A stretch of DNA of 64,000 nucleotides from Golubevia sp. BC0850 (lineage: Eukaryota; Basidiomycota; Exobasidiomycetes; Golubeviales; Golubeviaceae): NCBI GenBank assembly GCA_012976225.1, contig JAAVVG010000011.1, positions 682,001 to 746,000 of the forward strand. Direction: 5' to 3'. Both the position numbers and the translations under genes were made by a program. The notes beneath the pieces were generated by a model that was not told the origin of the DNA, made no database searches, and saw only the letters and a program-made list of their open reading frames with translations. The first letter of the stretch is position 1; every line of letters begins with the position of its first letter. Shown one piece after another: positions 35,835 through 48,114 of the stretch.

Positions 35835-38800
35835 TCAGGCTTCACTGAGAGTGAGTTCGATCTGAGCGTTGATGAATTCCTTCTTGCTTGCGATTGGAGC
35901 GCCGTACTTCTCCTCGAGACGAGCACGAAGCTGCTTCTTGGTCACTGTCGTTAGATCACTTTCGGCGATGACTGAGGTTGTGGGAGAGAGAATAAAGGAA
36001 GGCAGGGTGGTTAAAAGGATGGTTCATTTAGTGAAAACTTCAATCAAAGCAGCGTCCGAGTCGCTTTTCTTCTTACTCACGTTGTCGGATGTCTCTGCCT
36101 ATGACCTCGTCTGAAGGAAGAGTCCCTCTTGGTGTGGCTCCAACATCGCTCAATCCAGCATTGCCGAACATGTTCTCAGCACCAAGAGAAGGCGTCTGTC
36201 TTCCACTCTGAGGCTGTTGGGCCATTCCCATCTGAGATCCACCGTAGACGGATTGAGCTCCACCGAATCCGTACTGACTGGTATGCTGATTAGGCATTCC
36301 CATTCCATAGACAGAAGGGGTAGAACCAAAGCCTTGTTGAGGATACATGACTCCCGGAGGAGCACCGTACATCGACATGGCACCTGGAGTTCCGTAACCA
36401 GACATTCCAGTTGGATAACTTTGTTGCATTCCAGCTTGGGGCATGTTATAGAGTGATTGACGAGGACTCTCGACTTGAGCTGGATGGAAGTAGGAAGAGG
36501 CGGCTGGAGCAGCTGGGGTACCACCGTATTGAGAGGCAGCAGGGCTGTGACCAAAGGAAGGAGATGGGTGCATAGTCATCGGAGGTCCGTAAAGAGACGG
36601 AGCATACATCGAACCAGCGTGAGATCCTTGTCTTGACTTGTTGTCTTGACGAGCTGCCTCGATGATCGAGCCGATCGAGCGAGCAGAGTTGCGTTCCCAC
36701 AGCTCGTTCTCGTAATCGGTCCAGGTCTGGAGAGGAATCTCTGAAGGATCGAACTTTCCTTCGTCGTGAACGATGAGACGCTGACCTTTCTCTCCTGTGA
36801 CCACACGAGTGTTTCCCCAAGAGAAATCCTGAGAAGAACGAGAGTCGAAGAGAGAGAAGAAGGAGAAGAACGTCAGCCAAAGATGAGTGTCTGCAACGAC
36901 ACATCGATTCTCTACTTACGTCCATGTGCCAGAAAGAGTAGAGAGGGAGGAAGAGAGACCAGATCGGAATACCAATGATATAGACAACCATCCAACCAAT
37001 CATCTCGAATCTACGATTGAGAATGAAGATAATGGCTTGAAGACCGTAGATAGCAGCCAACATGATCAGGGAAGTTGTTGGAATCGTTCCGTCAGTTGTA
37101 GTGACCAAGACTACCAGATAGACAAGGTAGGCAACGGTGACAGGACTGTGCGTGTCAGAGAGAGAAGAGTAGAGGTCGTAAGCGAGCTGGAGGGTGATCG
37201 AGAGGGGACGTCGAGAGAATAGACTTACGCGATGATAGTCGAGAGAAGATCTATGAAGACGATGAAACGCATCGAGAACTGTAAAGGAAAGTGAAGAGGA
37301 CAGTAAGTCAGCATTTAGAAAGAAGTCTTGAAGCTTTCTCAAGGTACTCACCAGACAGAAACCACAGAGACCGGGAGTTGAAAGCAACTCAAACAAGTTG
37401 TGAACGGTAGAATTGATCCAACGACGACGTTGAGACAGGAGGACAGACCAGTCTTCAGGAGCTGCGGTCTGAGCCTTTCCATCTCTGACGAAGACAGTCT
37501 TGTAATTCCCAAAGTGCTTCAAGACCAAAGTAGTTAGATAACGGTCTTCTCCCAAATGAAGCAAGTTCTTGGTATGAAGAGTGTCGACTCTGTTCTCAGC
37601 GTAGTCATCTACGACTTGGTTCGAGATGAAGAGAGGACGATGAGTGTCGGGAGTACTGAAAGGCGAGAGAGGAAGATAGGAGAGAAGAGACAGACGAGAT
37701 CTGGTCAGTGGCTGGAGATTCAACAAAGCATGTTCGAATTTTGGAAACTCACCGAATTCTGAACATCGAGAAACAACCAGGTAAACAGGTGACACTGCCG
37801 AAAAGACTTTCGAATGCCTTGGCAATGTAATGAGAGATGTAGTATTCGTAGACTTGCAACATGGTAATGAAACTCTTCTTAGCGTTAGAAAGAGAAGTCT
37901 CACCACAGAGCCCGATGATCTTCTTGTCGTGAGTAAAGGCAGAGATGAATCGGTTGAGAGACAAAGCTTCAACTTCGGTATCGGCATCGACTTGTAGAAT
38001 GTATTCGTAGAAGGAAGGATTGACTCCAATGACATTCTTGATTTGATGATAGACTTCGAGTTCCATTGGGTTCATTGGTAGACCGAAATGGACCTTGTTC
38101 AAGAATCTCATCAAGACCAATTGGGAATCTCTCTTTCCTCTGTTTCCGGGTCTTTGTCTCTCGGTGGGCTTTCCGCATTTGGCTACGACTAGATAAGGAA
38201 CTACGTGACCGGCGTGCTCGTAGAGTCCAGAGTAGACCTTGGCCATGTTGTGTTGCTTGGAACCTTCTCCGAGTGATAAGAAGGAAAGAGCTTCAGGTTC
38301 GACGTTTGGATCGGCTCCTAGAATGTCCAAAACGATTCTTGGAGTAGGTCTGTCGTTTCCAGCTCCTACGATCATACCGTCGCAGATGATGAAGAGTAGT
38401 TTACGCTTGTCGTCGTACTTGAGAGCAGCCAAAGAGTCGATGGTCTTGCGCATACTTTCTTCACCCTCGGTATAACAAGGAACTTGGCAGAGAACAAACT
38501 TGTCGTGATCTTCTGGAGCTCTAGTCCTTGAGAATTGAAGAGCAGCCAAGAACTTGAATCCGATGATAGCGACCATGACGATGGAGAGGGCCAGAAGGAT
38601 GTAACGAGAGAATTGACACTTGACAGAGTTACGACCGTCAGTCTTTCCGATGAAGAAGAGGTTACGAAGACAGATACGTTGACGTTCCAAGACATCGTTG
38701 CCCAAGTTGAGAGCGTCGAACTTCTCGGTGATGTCCTTTCCTGGATTCTGAACGATGAGGTCGATGATCGGATCCGACATGAATTGAGTGTCAGTGTTGT

Positions 38801-41800
38801 CCGGAGCTCTGGTTCCATCTGGAGCGATGAGAGTACCTCCCCTTCCTTGAGAGACGTAGGTGGTAACATCGTAGACTCCTCCTCGGTAGACGGCGACAGA
38901 TCGGCCGTCATCTAGAAGATCGTCGATTCCGTCAGGAGTGAATCCCAAGAATCCAACTCTGTAGTTACTCCTCATCAGCCACATCGATTCGTAATACCAA
39001 TCTGGACGTGGATCGTTGGTGAAGCTTCGGAAGTCGTGGTATTGAGCGTCTGCGTTAGAGGTGTTAGAACCAGAAAGTTGAACCCAAGGAGAAACTGTTC
39101 CAGTGACACCGTTACAGAGAGCGTTGACTTGAACAGGGAAGACATCTGTCGCATCGACTCCAGCGTAGGATAGGACCGACTTGGAGGGGACGACAGAAAC
39201 GGCTGACCTGTGCATGGTGACCAGGTTTGTCAAGTCGAAGACTTCTCCTCTGATGGCAGTGTAGGCGTCCGTGTCGGAACTGTGACCAGCAAATTCTGAT
39301 GGGCTGTACACGTATTCACGAGGACAGATGAGATTTCCTAAGATGGCGATGACGAAGACGGCGCAACCACAGATGAACCAAATCATGAGATTGATCGCCA
39401 GCTTCTCTCTCCAAGCCATTCTCATGTCCGGACGTTTGAGACGACCCCACCAAGAGAGTAAGAAGGACGGAATGAAGAAGGTGAGAGCCCAGGTGATGGC
39501 GACCCACTGCTTTCTAGCAGTAGTGACTCTGACTTCCTCCGCCACCTCTCCAGATGGAGCGTTGGGGGTGAAACCGGCTGGACCTCCTTTCTCGTCCATT
39601 CCTCCAGAGCCTCTAGCGTTTCCTTCGTCCGCGAACATATTCCGCGAAGGAGCGTACATCTCGGATCCAATCATGCTAGGAGCTCCGCTGAAAGCTCCAT
39701 TTCCTCCATAGCTCCTTCTTCCTCCAGCTCCAGTCATCTCAGAGTACATGCTCTTGTTGTCGTCAGCGTTTGCATCTCTTCCGACTAGAGGAAGAGCTAC
39801 GCTTGAACGCTCCTTGAAGGGATCTCCGTAGGTACCGACTAGACCTGGACTGTCTGGGACTCGACTAGAGTTGTCTTGAAGAACTCCGAGAGGGGAGAAG
39901 GGATCCGTCTCTCCACGAGCGGCAGCTTCAGCATCGAGAGCAGCCTTGCGCTCGTTAGCTCTGACTTCGTCTTGATCGGCGGCTCTGAGCTCATCCTCCA
40001 GCTCACGGAAAGATCCATGGGCCAAGAAGACCTTGACTCTTCCAGAAGCAGCTTCGTGATCGGTCCATCCCATAACCTCTTTGGCAGCGGAGAACTTCTG
40101 CTTGGATTCCCCTCCAGTAGCTCCAGACATTGTGATAGGAGCCAAAGTTGGAATTTCAGCGTAACGTTCGCAGAACTCTTCGTAGGTCATGCTGACGCTG
40201 TACTCGTTTGTGAGCTTTCGAGCCATCTCTGCGATTCCGAGGGACTTGATCTGCTGCTTGACGACTCTCGCCTCGCATTGATTTGGAAGTTGATTGTCGT
40301 TCGGACGAAGACAGATGATGAACCAAGGCTTGGTCTCCTCCAAAGTCTCGAACAGAGTGTCGAGAGCTCCCCTGAACTCCCCAGCTATGCAGCGGACCCC
40401 ACCTTTCTTTCCTCCAGTTCCAGTTCCGGCTCCAGCTTCAGCGTCGTCTTCTGAATCGTCTTCGTCGTCCTTGGTACCTTTCTTGACAGTTCCAGCCCTG
40501 CGAATGGTACCTCCAGCGCGACTGGGCTTGCGAACGGAAGGAGCACGCATTGGCTTGACTGACTGTTGAGCCGAAACGATGGTCTGCTCACTCTTTGGAT
40601 GGACTTGAGTGTTGAGAGCACGAGTGAGGAAGAGACCTCGGACGAAAGAAAGAGTAGATCCCGGACTTTGAGCTCCCGGAATGTCGACGGCGCTCTTTCC
40701 TGCCTCAGCCGATTGACCTCGAAGAAGGGAAACGAAGTCAGGAGAGACGACCTCGCTGTTCTTCTCTAGTAACCCTTCACTAGTGTAGGTGACAGGTCCT
40801 TCGAAGTGAGAGATAGTGAAAGATGGGAATCCAGAACGATCCTCCATTCCGACCTTGAAAGAACCATGATTTCCCCATCTCTTTCCGAAAGCCTCGACCA
40901 TTGTGTGATCGGTCTTCTTTGGCATCCTCCTTGCTTGATCATCCATGATGTGAACTAGACCTCCTGGCTGGTTGGTGAGGAGACGGACGCATTCAGAGTT
41001 GTCGAAGAAGGGGACCTCTGGAGAGAGATAAGTGATGCTCTCATCGGCGTACTCGTCCCTGTTGCGTTCGAAGACGCTGTTCTGCATCCATCTATGAAGC
41101 CTCTCGTTGGCGAAGTTGACGCAGAATTGATCTAGAGAGTTTCCCTTTGAGAGGTTCTGGAATCCAGGAAGATCCAAGACTCCGATGAAGGTCTCGAAAT
41201 CGTCTCTGCAGAGCTTCTCGTTGAGGTGTTCGTTGATCCAGGCGAAGAGAAGGGAGTAGAGACTCTTGGCTAGGTCATCCCTGTTAGAAGCAGCTCCATC
41301 AGCATCTAGTAGGATAGTGCAGACCTCGTTCTTGATCATCTTGGTCTTGTAGGTGAGAACCTCCTCAAGAGCCTTGCTTTGGATTCCGAGGAAGCCGGCT
41401 ACGAGTTCTAGAAGGTCTGGGTTGCGAACCGAAGCTGAATCTTGTGTCCTATGCTTGTCTTGATAGAATTCCACGTTTCCGAGATGAAGGACTGCAGCCA
41501 GGACTTGACAGATAGAAGCTACGTGACGTTTCGATAGACCGACATGCTTGAAGGCTTGCTTCAATCGGTTGAACCTCGAGGCATCGTCAGCGGCTGAATC
41601 CTTTGATCCACGAGAGTGCTGGCCTAGATAGCGGAAACTAGATGAATCCGAGATGTGAAGGAACTCTTTCTCCTCCTCAGATGCTCCAGCGACCAAGTAG
41701 TGAAAGACGTGGAAGTTACGTTCGCTAGCTGCAGCGCTGACGACTCTGTTACGTTCCAAATAGTAATCCAAGGTTTTGGCTCCTACCAATCTTCCAGAAT

Positions 41801-42583
41801 CACTGAACTGAAGCTCAGTGTACTTTCCGAAGCGAGAGGCGTTTCCATTTTCTAGAGTTCTTGAATTTCCGAATGATTCGAGGATGTACTCTCCGGAAGG
41901 AACTTGGAAAGCTAGCTTGTGGCCTTTCTTTCCTGGAGCGGTTGCACTCAGATCTACTAGTGCGCGGACTGCTAGCCTCCTGACTTCAGATTTCCCGCTC
42001 GCAGTCTCTCCGCTGAGAGTTAGGTTGAAGGGGTAGTGGGAGGAAGGGGCGGGTCAGCCAAGAGGTCAAGTTGGATCCACCTCCCACTTGGGAAGGCAGT
42101 AGAATCAAAAATAGCATCTTCACTGATTCAATAGAGCTCATTCTATATGGCGAGAATGTAGATGCGAGCTCGAAAACCCCCCTCGGTCTGTGAGCTAATC
42201 CTCCCTCGCAATGCAGTACTCAGACCCTTGACACTCCTCCTATCCTCCCGAATCTTTGTAACTCACGTCAAGAGTATGCTCTGATCCTGACCAGTTCTCT
42301 TCATGTAAAAGTAAGCATTGCAAGCCAAACCAAAGACGTGAGGGGATAGACCATTGACAGTTTTGTTGGTGTTTCTGAATTGCTGAGTGTATTCCCTAAG
42401 AGTGTCATCTGAATTCCTATTTCCCGATGAATTGAATGGATTGAGTGATAAAAGAATAGAATCCGATAGATTTGTGTAAGGTAAAGAAGAGAAGAACCTA
42501 TCTCTCAATAGAGTAAAGATTGAGTCGGCAGAGATTGAAGTTAAGGAGGAGACGTGAGAGATATCTTCTGGCGAATCTACCAT
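35835..42583 (-). CDS. Chitin synthase with N-terminal myosin motor domain
   Basis: This class of plasma-membrane glycosyltransferase polymerises UDP-GlcNAc into chitin at growth sites. Seven exons (42583-42267, 42012-37753, 37655-37352, 37278-37229, 37145-36920, 36828-36081, 35971-35835) keep phase and give 2013 residues. The myosin-like domain (about 1-750) has a P-loop GETASGKSE, switch-I-like NASRFGKY and switch-II-like DLPGFQ. A cytochrome-b5-like segment ([13 protein letters not shown]) lies between membrane helices near residues 950-1040. The synthase domain shows [15 protein letters not shown] and [17 protein letters not shown], both characteristic of chitin synthases, then several membrane helices. 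A Gly/Tyr/Gln/Met-rich linker leads to a C-terminal DEK-type domain ([18 protein letters not shown]). The domain order motor, b5, synthase, DEK fits the class V/VII group of fungal enzymes; assignment within it needs a tree. Confidence 0.95.
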
Positions 42584-43817
42584 GTTGGAAGAGTTGAGAG
42601 TTGAGTGGAAGATCTAGTGAAAGGTAGCAGAATAGGAGTAAAGGAGGGGGAGATTTATCTGGATTGAGGAGAAGACCCTCGGTCGTCAAGGAGAGGGAGA
42701 CTGAAGCTAGCTGGAGTTGGTGTAGTCCGACAACTTGAAGGAGACGGTTGAACGATGATGGATTGAATCCTTTTAATAGAAATCCTAGAGATTCCGATTT
42801 CCTTTTGCTGACTTTGAGGATGGAGAAGGAGGAGCACGAAGAGGGAGGGAGGTTTAAACTTTGAGAGATTCGAGATTTCTCGAGACACGCTAATCCGAGG
42901 CACACCCTGGAGAGCGACTCTACATCTTCTCCAATGCTCACCTTCCTGGACTTTGTGAGACTGTGTGAAGACTGAGTGAATTAGCTTGTTCGACAACTTG
43001 ACGAGAGAGGAGGAACACTTTGCAAGAAGAAATGGACTGAGTGTGGATGGATGGCACTAATTCATCCCTTGCTCGAACGCCCACTTTTGCCACACAGTCT
43101 CGATTCTGATGAATGAAGGGTAAAAGAAGGGCAAGACACATGGCACATTCTCATTTGGGATGAGCATCACTTCAAAGAAGTTCTCGCCAACTCGAAATCA
43201 AGCCTTGGGCTGTACTTGTACAAGTAAAGGCGTACACTCGCTGAAGAAGGAACTCCTTGGACCCTTTGCTTGAGCTCTATCCAATAACTCTTAAATCAAA
43301 TCCACTGATTTTGATTATCACGGGCAGGGGGGCCTCTGAATTATCCGCATCTGCGGTTCCTTTGATTCAAGAGGCTTCAACTTGACAGAACTCTTGAATC
43401 CAATCTTTCAAGGGAGTCGAATATAACACTTCGTCACCACATCTGCTCTGAAATTCTATCAATATTCATCTTCCAATCTCTGGTATCAGCTTATCTATTC
43501 CCTCTGATCCTTCCAAGAGAAGTAGAGGCTCCCATTTGACTCTGCAAGGGGCAGCCTTTTTGTATTGTTCAGAGTCCTTGCTTCGCATCAATGACGCTCT
43601 TTACTACTACCATCTTCATATTCAGAATCGAAATCATCAACTGTCCGTAATACGATTGGATCGATGGGAAGCTGTGGAGATTCTTCTCTCTCCACAAGGT
43701 CGCTTTCAACGTGGAACTCTATGCATGAGGAGCTCTATGCAAGATTGGTTGACCCCAAGTCTTCTTTCTCCTTCCACACACCACCATCTATCTTCTATCG
43801 GAATAGATCAACATAGG
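42584..43817. other. Divergent promoter region, chitin synthase / F-box gene
   Basis: 1.2 kb without a supported gene. Overlapping - strand ORFs at 42498-43141 are Ser/Leu-rich and lack splice logic to the chitin synthase start. They may lie in its 5' UTR. Confidence 0.4.
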
Positions 43818-45789
43818 ATGGCTGGTCAGTCCCAAAAGCATGAGCAAGAGCAGGCATGGATCGAGCAAGCTAGAATCGCTTTTGAGCATCTAGATTTCGC
43901 CACTACGGAAAGGCTGTGCAATCGAGTGAGTATCATAAAGATTGAGGTTCTATTTTACTCTACAGGCTCACATCAGGTAGTCTTATTTATCCAAATATCA
44001 GATGATCGATTCTCCGTCTCCTTCTTCAACCCTGATTTCGCCCCTGTTGCTGAGGAGCGCGAGTCTGGGGAAGAGAGGTCAAGCCTACGAAGCAGTGAGG
44101 GACGTAGAGCGAGTGTTGGAGACAGAAGATAGCTATGAGGTAAATCAAACGAAGAGGATAGTGCGATCAGACCTTGCAAGGCTATTCACTCACCTGCTTC
44201 TCCACTTTCTTCTACTCTTCCAGGCCCACTCGAGAGCCACCTACGCTTACCTCGGGCTGGCTTTCCATCATCTTATTCTTACCAAGAAGCTTCACAAAGA
44301 ATCTGGACCTACTCTACCTCATCTGGAGCACGACTTTCAAGAAACAGAAAAGGAGATCCAGTCGTCTCGATCTCGAGAGTCAAAAGCTCGGCTTCTAGGA
44401 AGGATATCTCCTGAACTCTTCATCAGGATTCTAACATTCTTGGATTCCCCTTCGCTAGCCATGGCAGACGGGGTTTGTCGATCTTGGAAGAAGCAGGTCT
44501 CTCAGTGCTCTCATCTCTTTCAAACCTTCCAGATGAAAGGAAGAGGATCTAACATCAATGTCGGAATCGGGTTCTTCAACAAAAGATGCAACAACTCAAT
44601 CCATACAATCAGAATCGAGGTCAAGACCAGGTACTGTCACTCAACAACTCATCAGTGCAAAGGGTCTCCGGAAAATCTGAAGTTGGCGATCGCTCCGTCC
44701 TCGAAAACGCTCAAAATCCTCTCAGTCGCTCATCTAAAGGACATCAACGGTACCGTCTTGGAGATTGCTGAACAATGCCAGTCGCTCTCAGTCTTCTCTT
44801 GCACTGAACTCAGCGTGGGGAAGCTCTACGTGCAACCACCTCAGAACGCAGCCCCACTCGGAATCAATTCTTCTTGGACAGCTAAATTGGAACTCCTCGA
44901 ATGGAACTGCGCCTCAAATCTTCTCTGTGACGACGGTCTGCTGAGGATCCTGAAGAGCGCAAGAGAGGTCACAATCGGAAGTCAAATCGCCAATTCGAGT
45001 TTTGTAGTCAAGCTACTTTCTTCATTATCAAACCTCGAGACCTGCATCATTCCTTACATGGAAAGCGACGAGGTTTCATGGATCCCGAAGCTCAAACTTC
45101 CAAATCTCAAACTTCTGAAGCTACATCATGCTCCAATTCTCCGGGCATCGGGAACGTCAACCCTCTTCTTCAAAAGTCTCGACGCACCGAAGCTCGAGTC
45201 CCTGGCGATCCGCAGACTCTCTAGTCACTCTGATCTTGGGAGTTTGGAGGAGGGATCTCGTCCAAGACGTCTTCGAGTCCTGGAACTCCCGTCCGTCACA
45301 GAAGCTGGAGCAGCTCAATTCATCGACTCTCTTCGAGGTTGGAAAAACCTGAAGGAATTAGAGCTTTTCTTAACGGGTGCTCCACCTTCTTCATTCTGGA
45401 ATTCAATCGTTGGATATCTGGCTCCTGTCACAGCTGGATATGGAGAAGAGCTGCCACTTCCTGGTCTCGAGAAAGTTGTTCTAGGACAAAGTTTCACCGA
45501 ACCTTCTCATCCTCCTGTTAGTTCAGAAGCTCTGATGTCTCTGGCAGCTTCAAGGATTGCTGCTAGCAGAGGCGCGGCAAAGGAGGCGCCCTTCGGTATC
45601 GTTGTCAACATTCCAGTGACCGATGACGAGCACAGCCTCGACTGGCTCAAGCAGAACCTTGGAGAGTTTCAGATGAAATGGAAGTATCAAGAATCATCTC
45701 CTACGACTGAGCCACTTTCTACAAATACTGAGGAAGTCCAAGCTACCATCGAAGTTCCTTCTATAGAGGCTCCGGAGGAGGAAGAGTGA
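43818..45789 (+). CDS. TPR-F-box-LRR protein, probable SCF substrate receptor
   Basis: F-box proteins bring substrates to the SCF ubiquitin ligase. Three exons, 43818-43925, 44002-44139 and 44224-45789, give 603 residues. The N-terminus has TPR-like helices (AWIEQARIAFEHLDFATTER, LGKRGQAYEAVRDVERVLE, RATYAYLGLAFHHLIL). The F-box near residue 140 contains ISPELFIRILTFLDSPSLAM and VCRSWKKQV. The rest is leucine-rich-repeat-like (LKILSVAHLKDI, LSNLETCI, LPNLKLLKLHHAPIL, KNLKELELFL). This order matches fission yeast Pof3 and budding yeast Dia2, which act in genome stability; orthology is inferred only. The end is uncertain: the stop GAAGAG-TGA overlaps a GTGAGT donor at 45790, and joining to TTTCAG near 45867 would give a slightly longer tail ending in CVCC. 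Intron 2 (84 nt) has no stop and is a multiple of three. Confidence 0.8.
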
Positions 45790-46711
45790 GTCGCGATCTT
45801 CTACTACAGCATCTTGTTTTGGTTTTCTGACCAATGTTCGTTTCAATCTTTTTCTATCCATTTCAGAAAAAAAACTTGTGTCTGCTGCTAAACGGATAGT
45901 CGCAAATGTCGCAAGCAAAAGAATACCGTGGCATCTTAGAGGAAGGGCGACCCTTTCTCAACTCACACCGAGAGGCTGAACTCGATTCAGAAGCTTTCTC
46001 GAGATCTGTTCTGGTTTTTGTTTGTAGGGTTGCAATAGAAGGCCTTCCAAAGTAGATCTCTCACTCCCTATCTCTCTCTTGTTTGTGTCTCGTGTCTTAA
46101 ATGTTGACCCACAATCTATATCTAACCCTGATAGATAATAGCGAAATATATTCCTTGCTTGATTCGGATCCAACTAAGAAAGTACAGAGGCTGTGAAAGA
46201 GACAGAGAGATTGATCAAAGAGGCGACTTTCCAACACAGCCAAGGCCGGCCGCTCAGACATCCCCTTTCGTCTTCTCTCTCACATTCTCTCGACCAGCCA
46301 GGGTATTCTCTGCCTGAAGACTGGCCATTCTAAATTTGGTTGACTTTAAATCAAGACACTTCTTAGAAGTCTCAAAAAGCGAGAGCTTCGTTGAGCCGTG
46401 ACTGCTGACCACTGGTTACCTACCCCTTGTTTTACCTCTCTCTTCGCACAATGACATTTCAAGTCGACACTGATCTGTTATTATAGATCCAAAGTTAGAA
46501 ATTCAAGTTTGACAAACTTTTGTACAGCAACCATGGACGGCAGAGTAGCAGTCCACAGCATGCCGTCCTACTCCTACTTCCCAAAACAGGTATAAAAGAG
46601 CAGTTCAAACGTCCCGTCTCTACTCAAATCCATCACCCTTCTTCTTCTGGTACAAAACAAATCTCTGGTCTCCCTCTCTCATATCTCAACAACTTTCAAG
46701 TCTCTTCAAAA
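45790..46711. other. Intergenic region with promoter of secreted repeat gene
   Basis: No gene is supported. A TATA box near its right end is listed separately. ORFs at 45958-46173 on - are short and uninformative. Confidence 0.45.
46591..46598 (+). promoter_or_regulatory. TATA box of secreted repeat gene
   Basis: GGTATAAAAGAGC is centred 114-121 bp before the start ATG. A nearly identical GGTATATAAAGAGC precedes the stress-type gene at 53.8 kb. Few other genes in the window have a strong TATA, which suggests regulated, high expression. Confidence 0.65.
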
Positions 46712-47591
46712 ATGGTTTCCATTCGCAGCACTTCATTCATTCTCGTAGCTTTGAGCCTCGTTTCATCTTCTCTTGGGGCCACCCTTCCACCTCACCATAA
46801 TCCTCACGGAGTCGCTCCATCTCTACACGAAGGTATGGATGCCAGATCTCTTGGAGATCAACCACGAATCCACCACCCAGAACATGGCCAACCTCCTAAG
46901 GGTAAGTCTGCAAATAATTGGATCTTTCTCAATGCTCCAGTGTTTTCTAATTCCTTCAAGCCGTTATCCGACGGTTTCTCTGATCCACACTCGCAGTTCA
47001 CGAGAGAGATGAGAAGCCACCTCAACCACCCCACCAACCAAAGGGATCTAAGCCTCACGTCGCCAGAGATGACAAGCCTCTCCCACCTAAGGACGGAAAA
47101 CCACCAAAGGACGGTCAACATCGAATTCATGAGAGAGACGATAAGTCTCAACCTCCAAAGGATGGAAAGCCTCCTATGAACGGTCAACCTCCAAAAGGTG
47201 AGTCAACTTTACCGAATCACGAAAGCCAATTTTCCACCCTTTCAACTTCTACCTCTCTTTCCATGTCTACAGTTCACGAGAGAGACGATAAGCCTCAACA
47301 TCCAAAGGACGGAAAATCACCAAAGGATAGCCAGCACCAAAAAAGTGAGTCGAAGTTGGATCTCTGTTGGCATCCATTGTCAGTCCTCTTCCTTGTTTCG
47401 CTGACTTCCGCGCTTTGTTTCGCTTAACAGTCCACGAGAGAGATGAGAAGCCTCAGGATCCAAATGACCGAAAACCTCCAAAAGATGGACGTCCAATGCG
47501 CGAAGGTAGAGGTGAAAAGCCATCCAAGAAACCTCACACTAAAGGTGGCAAGAAACATGGCAAGGACGGACCTGAGAAGATCACTGCCTAG
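46712..47591 (+). CDS. Secreted hydrophilic repeat protein
   Basis: Four exons (46712-46901, 46997-47197, 47273-47344, 47431-47591) splice in frame to 207 residues. The signal peptide is clear (MVSIRSTSFILVALSLVSSS, then LGA). The mature protein is nearly all His, Lys, Asp, Pro, Gly and Gln, built from repeats of the form (V/I)HERDxKPQxPKDGKPPKDGQ. Exons 2, 3 and 4 all begin in phase 1 with the same T(T/C)CACGAGAGAGA sequence, and exons 2 and 3 have lengths divisible by three, so the gene grew by exon duplication. There is no cysteine or known domain. It could be a wall-associated or metal-binding protein, or a precursor of peptides, but typical Lys-Arg Kex2 sites are absent. No function is assigned. 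Confidence 0.75.
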
Positions 47592-48114
47592 ACTCCGTGA
47601 GTCTTCTTTCCCAGAAGTTCTGACTGCTCTAGTATGAGTGCCAAAATGTCGAACTAACACCACACCAAACCCGCTGCCCCTCTTCAATCTTCAATCTTCA
47701 GCCACACTTGCTCGTCAAGCAGAAGTGTTTCTCTAATCTGGTCTCGGAGAATGTCAGTCTTTCTGCTCGTAAATATTTCTAGTACATAATATCTAACTTA
47801 AAACTCTGGTCCAAATGCATTCTCTTTCATTCGCTACTGTTTCGACGATCCGACCAACAAGTCTTTCTTTCCTCGTTATTCTCAGCAAATGATTTGTCTT
47901 CTCCTCTCAAAATCTCTTTCACCGACCAGCTCAGTTCTTGGAAGAAAGGAAAGGGAGATTGTTCAAGGGGTCTTGGCTTTGCTCAGTCGACATGTGTCGT
48001 TCCACGAGGTCATCCAGCACAAGCCGTGACTCACTCTCGACAAAATCCCCCTATAAGAACCTTGCCCCGAACCTTGCTACTCTTTCTTCTTCTCCTCAAG
48101 CCTCAAGTTTTACC
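47592..48114. other. Spacer before the single-exon gene
   Basis: It contains a TATA-like CTATAAGA at 48050-48057 and a CT-rich run up to the preferred ATG at 48115. An in-frame upstream ATG at 47938 would extend the next protein by 59 residues; see that entry. Confidence 0.4.

Noticed and set aside
36446-38035. 529-codon ORF on the - strand
   Set aside because: It overlaps exons 3-6 of the chitin synthase in another frame. It reads through several good introns and is Ser/Leu/Arg-rich, and the correct frame has all family motifs.
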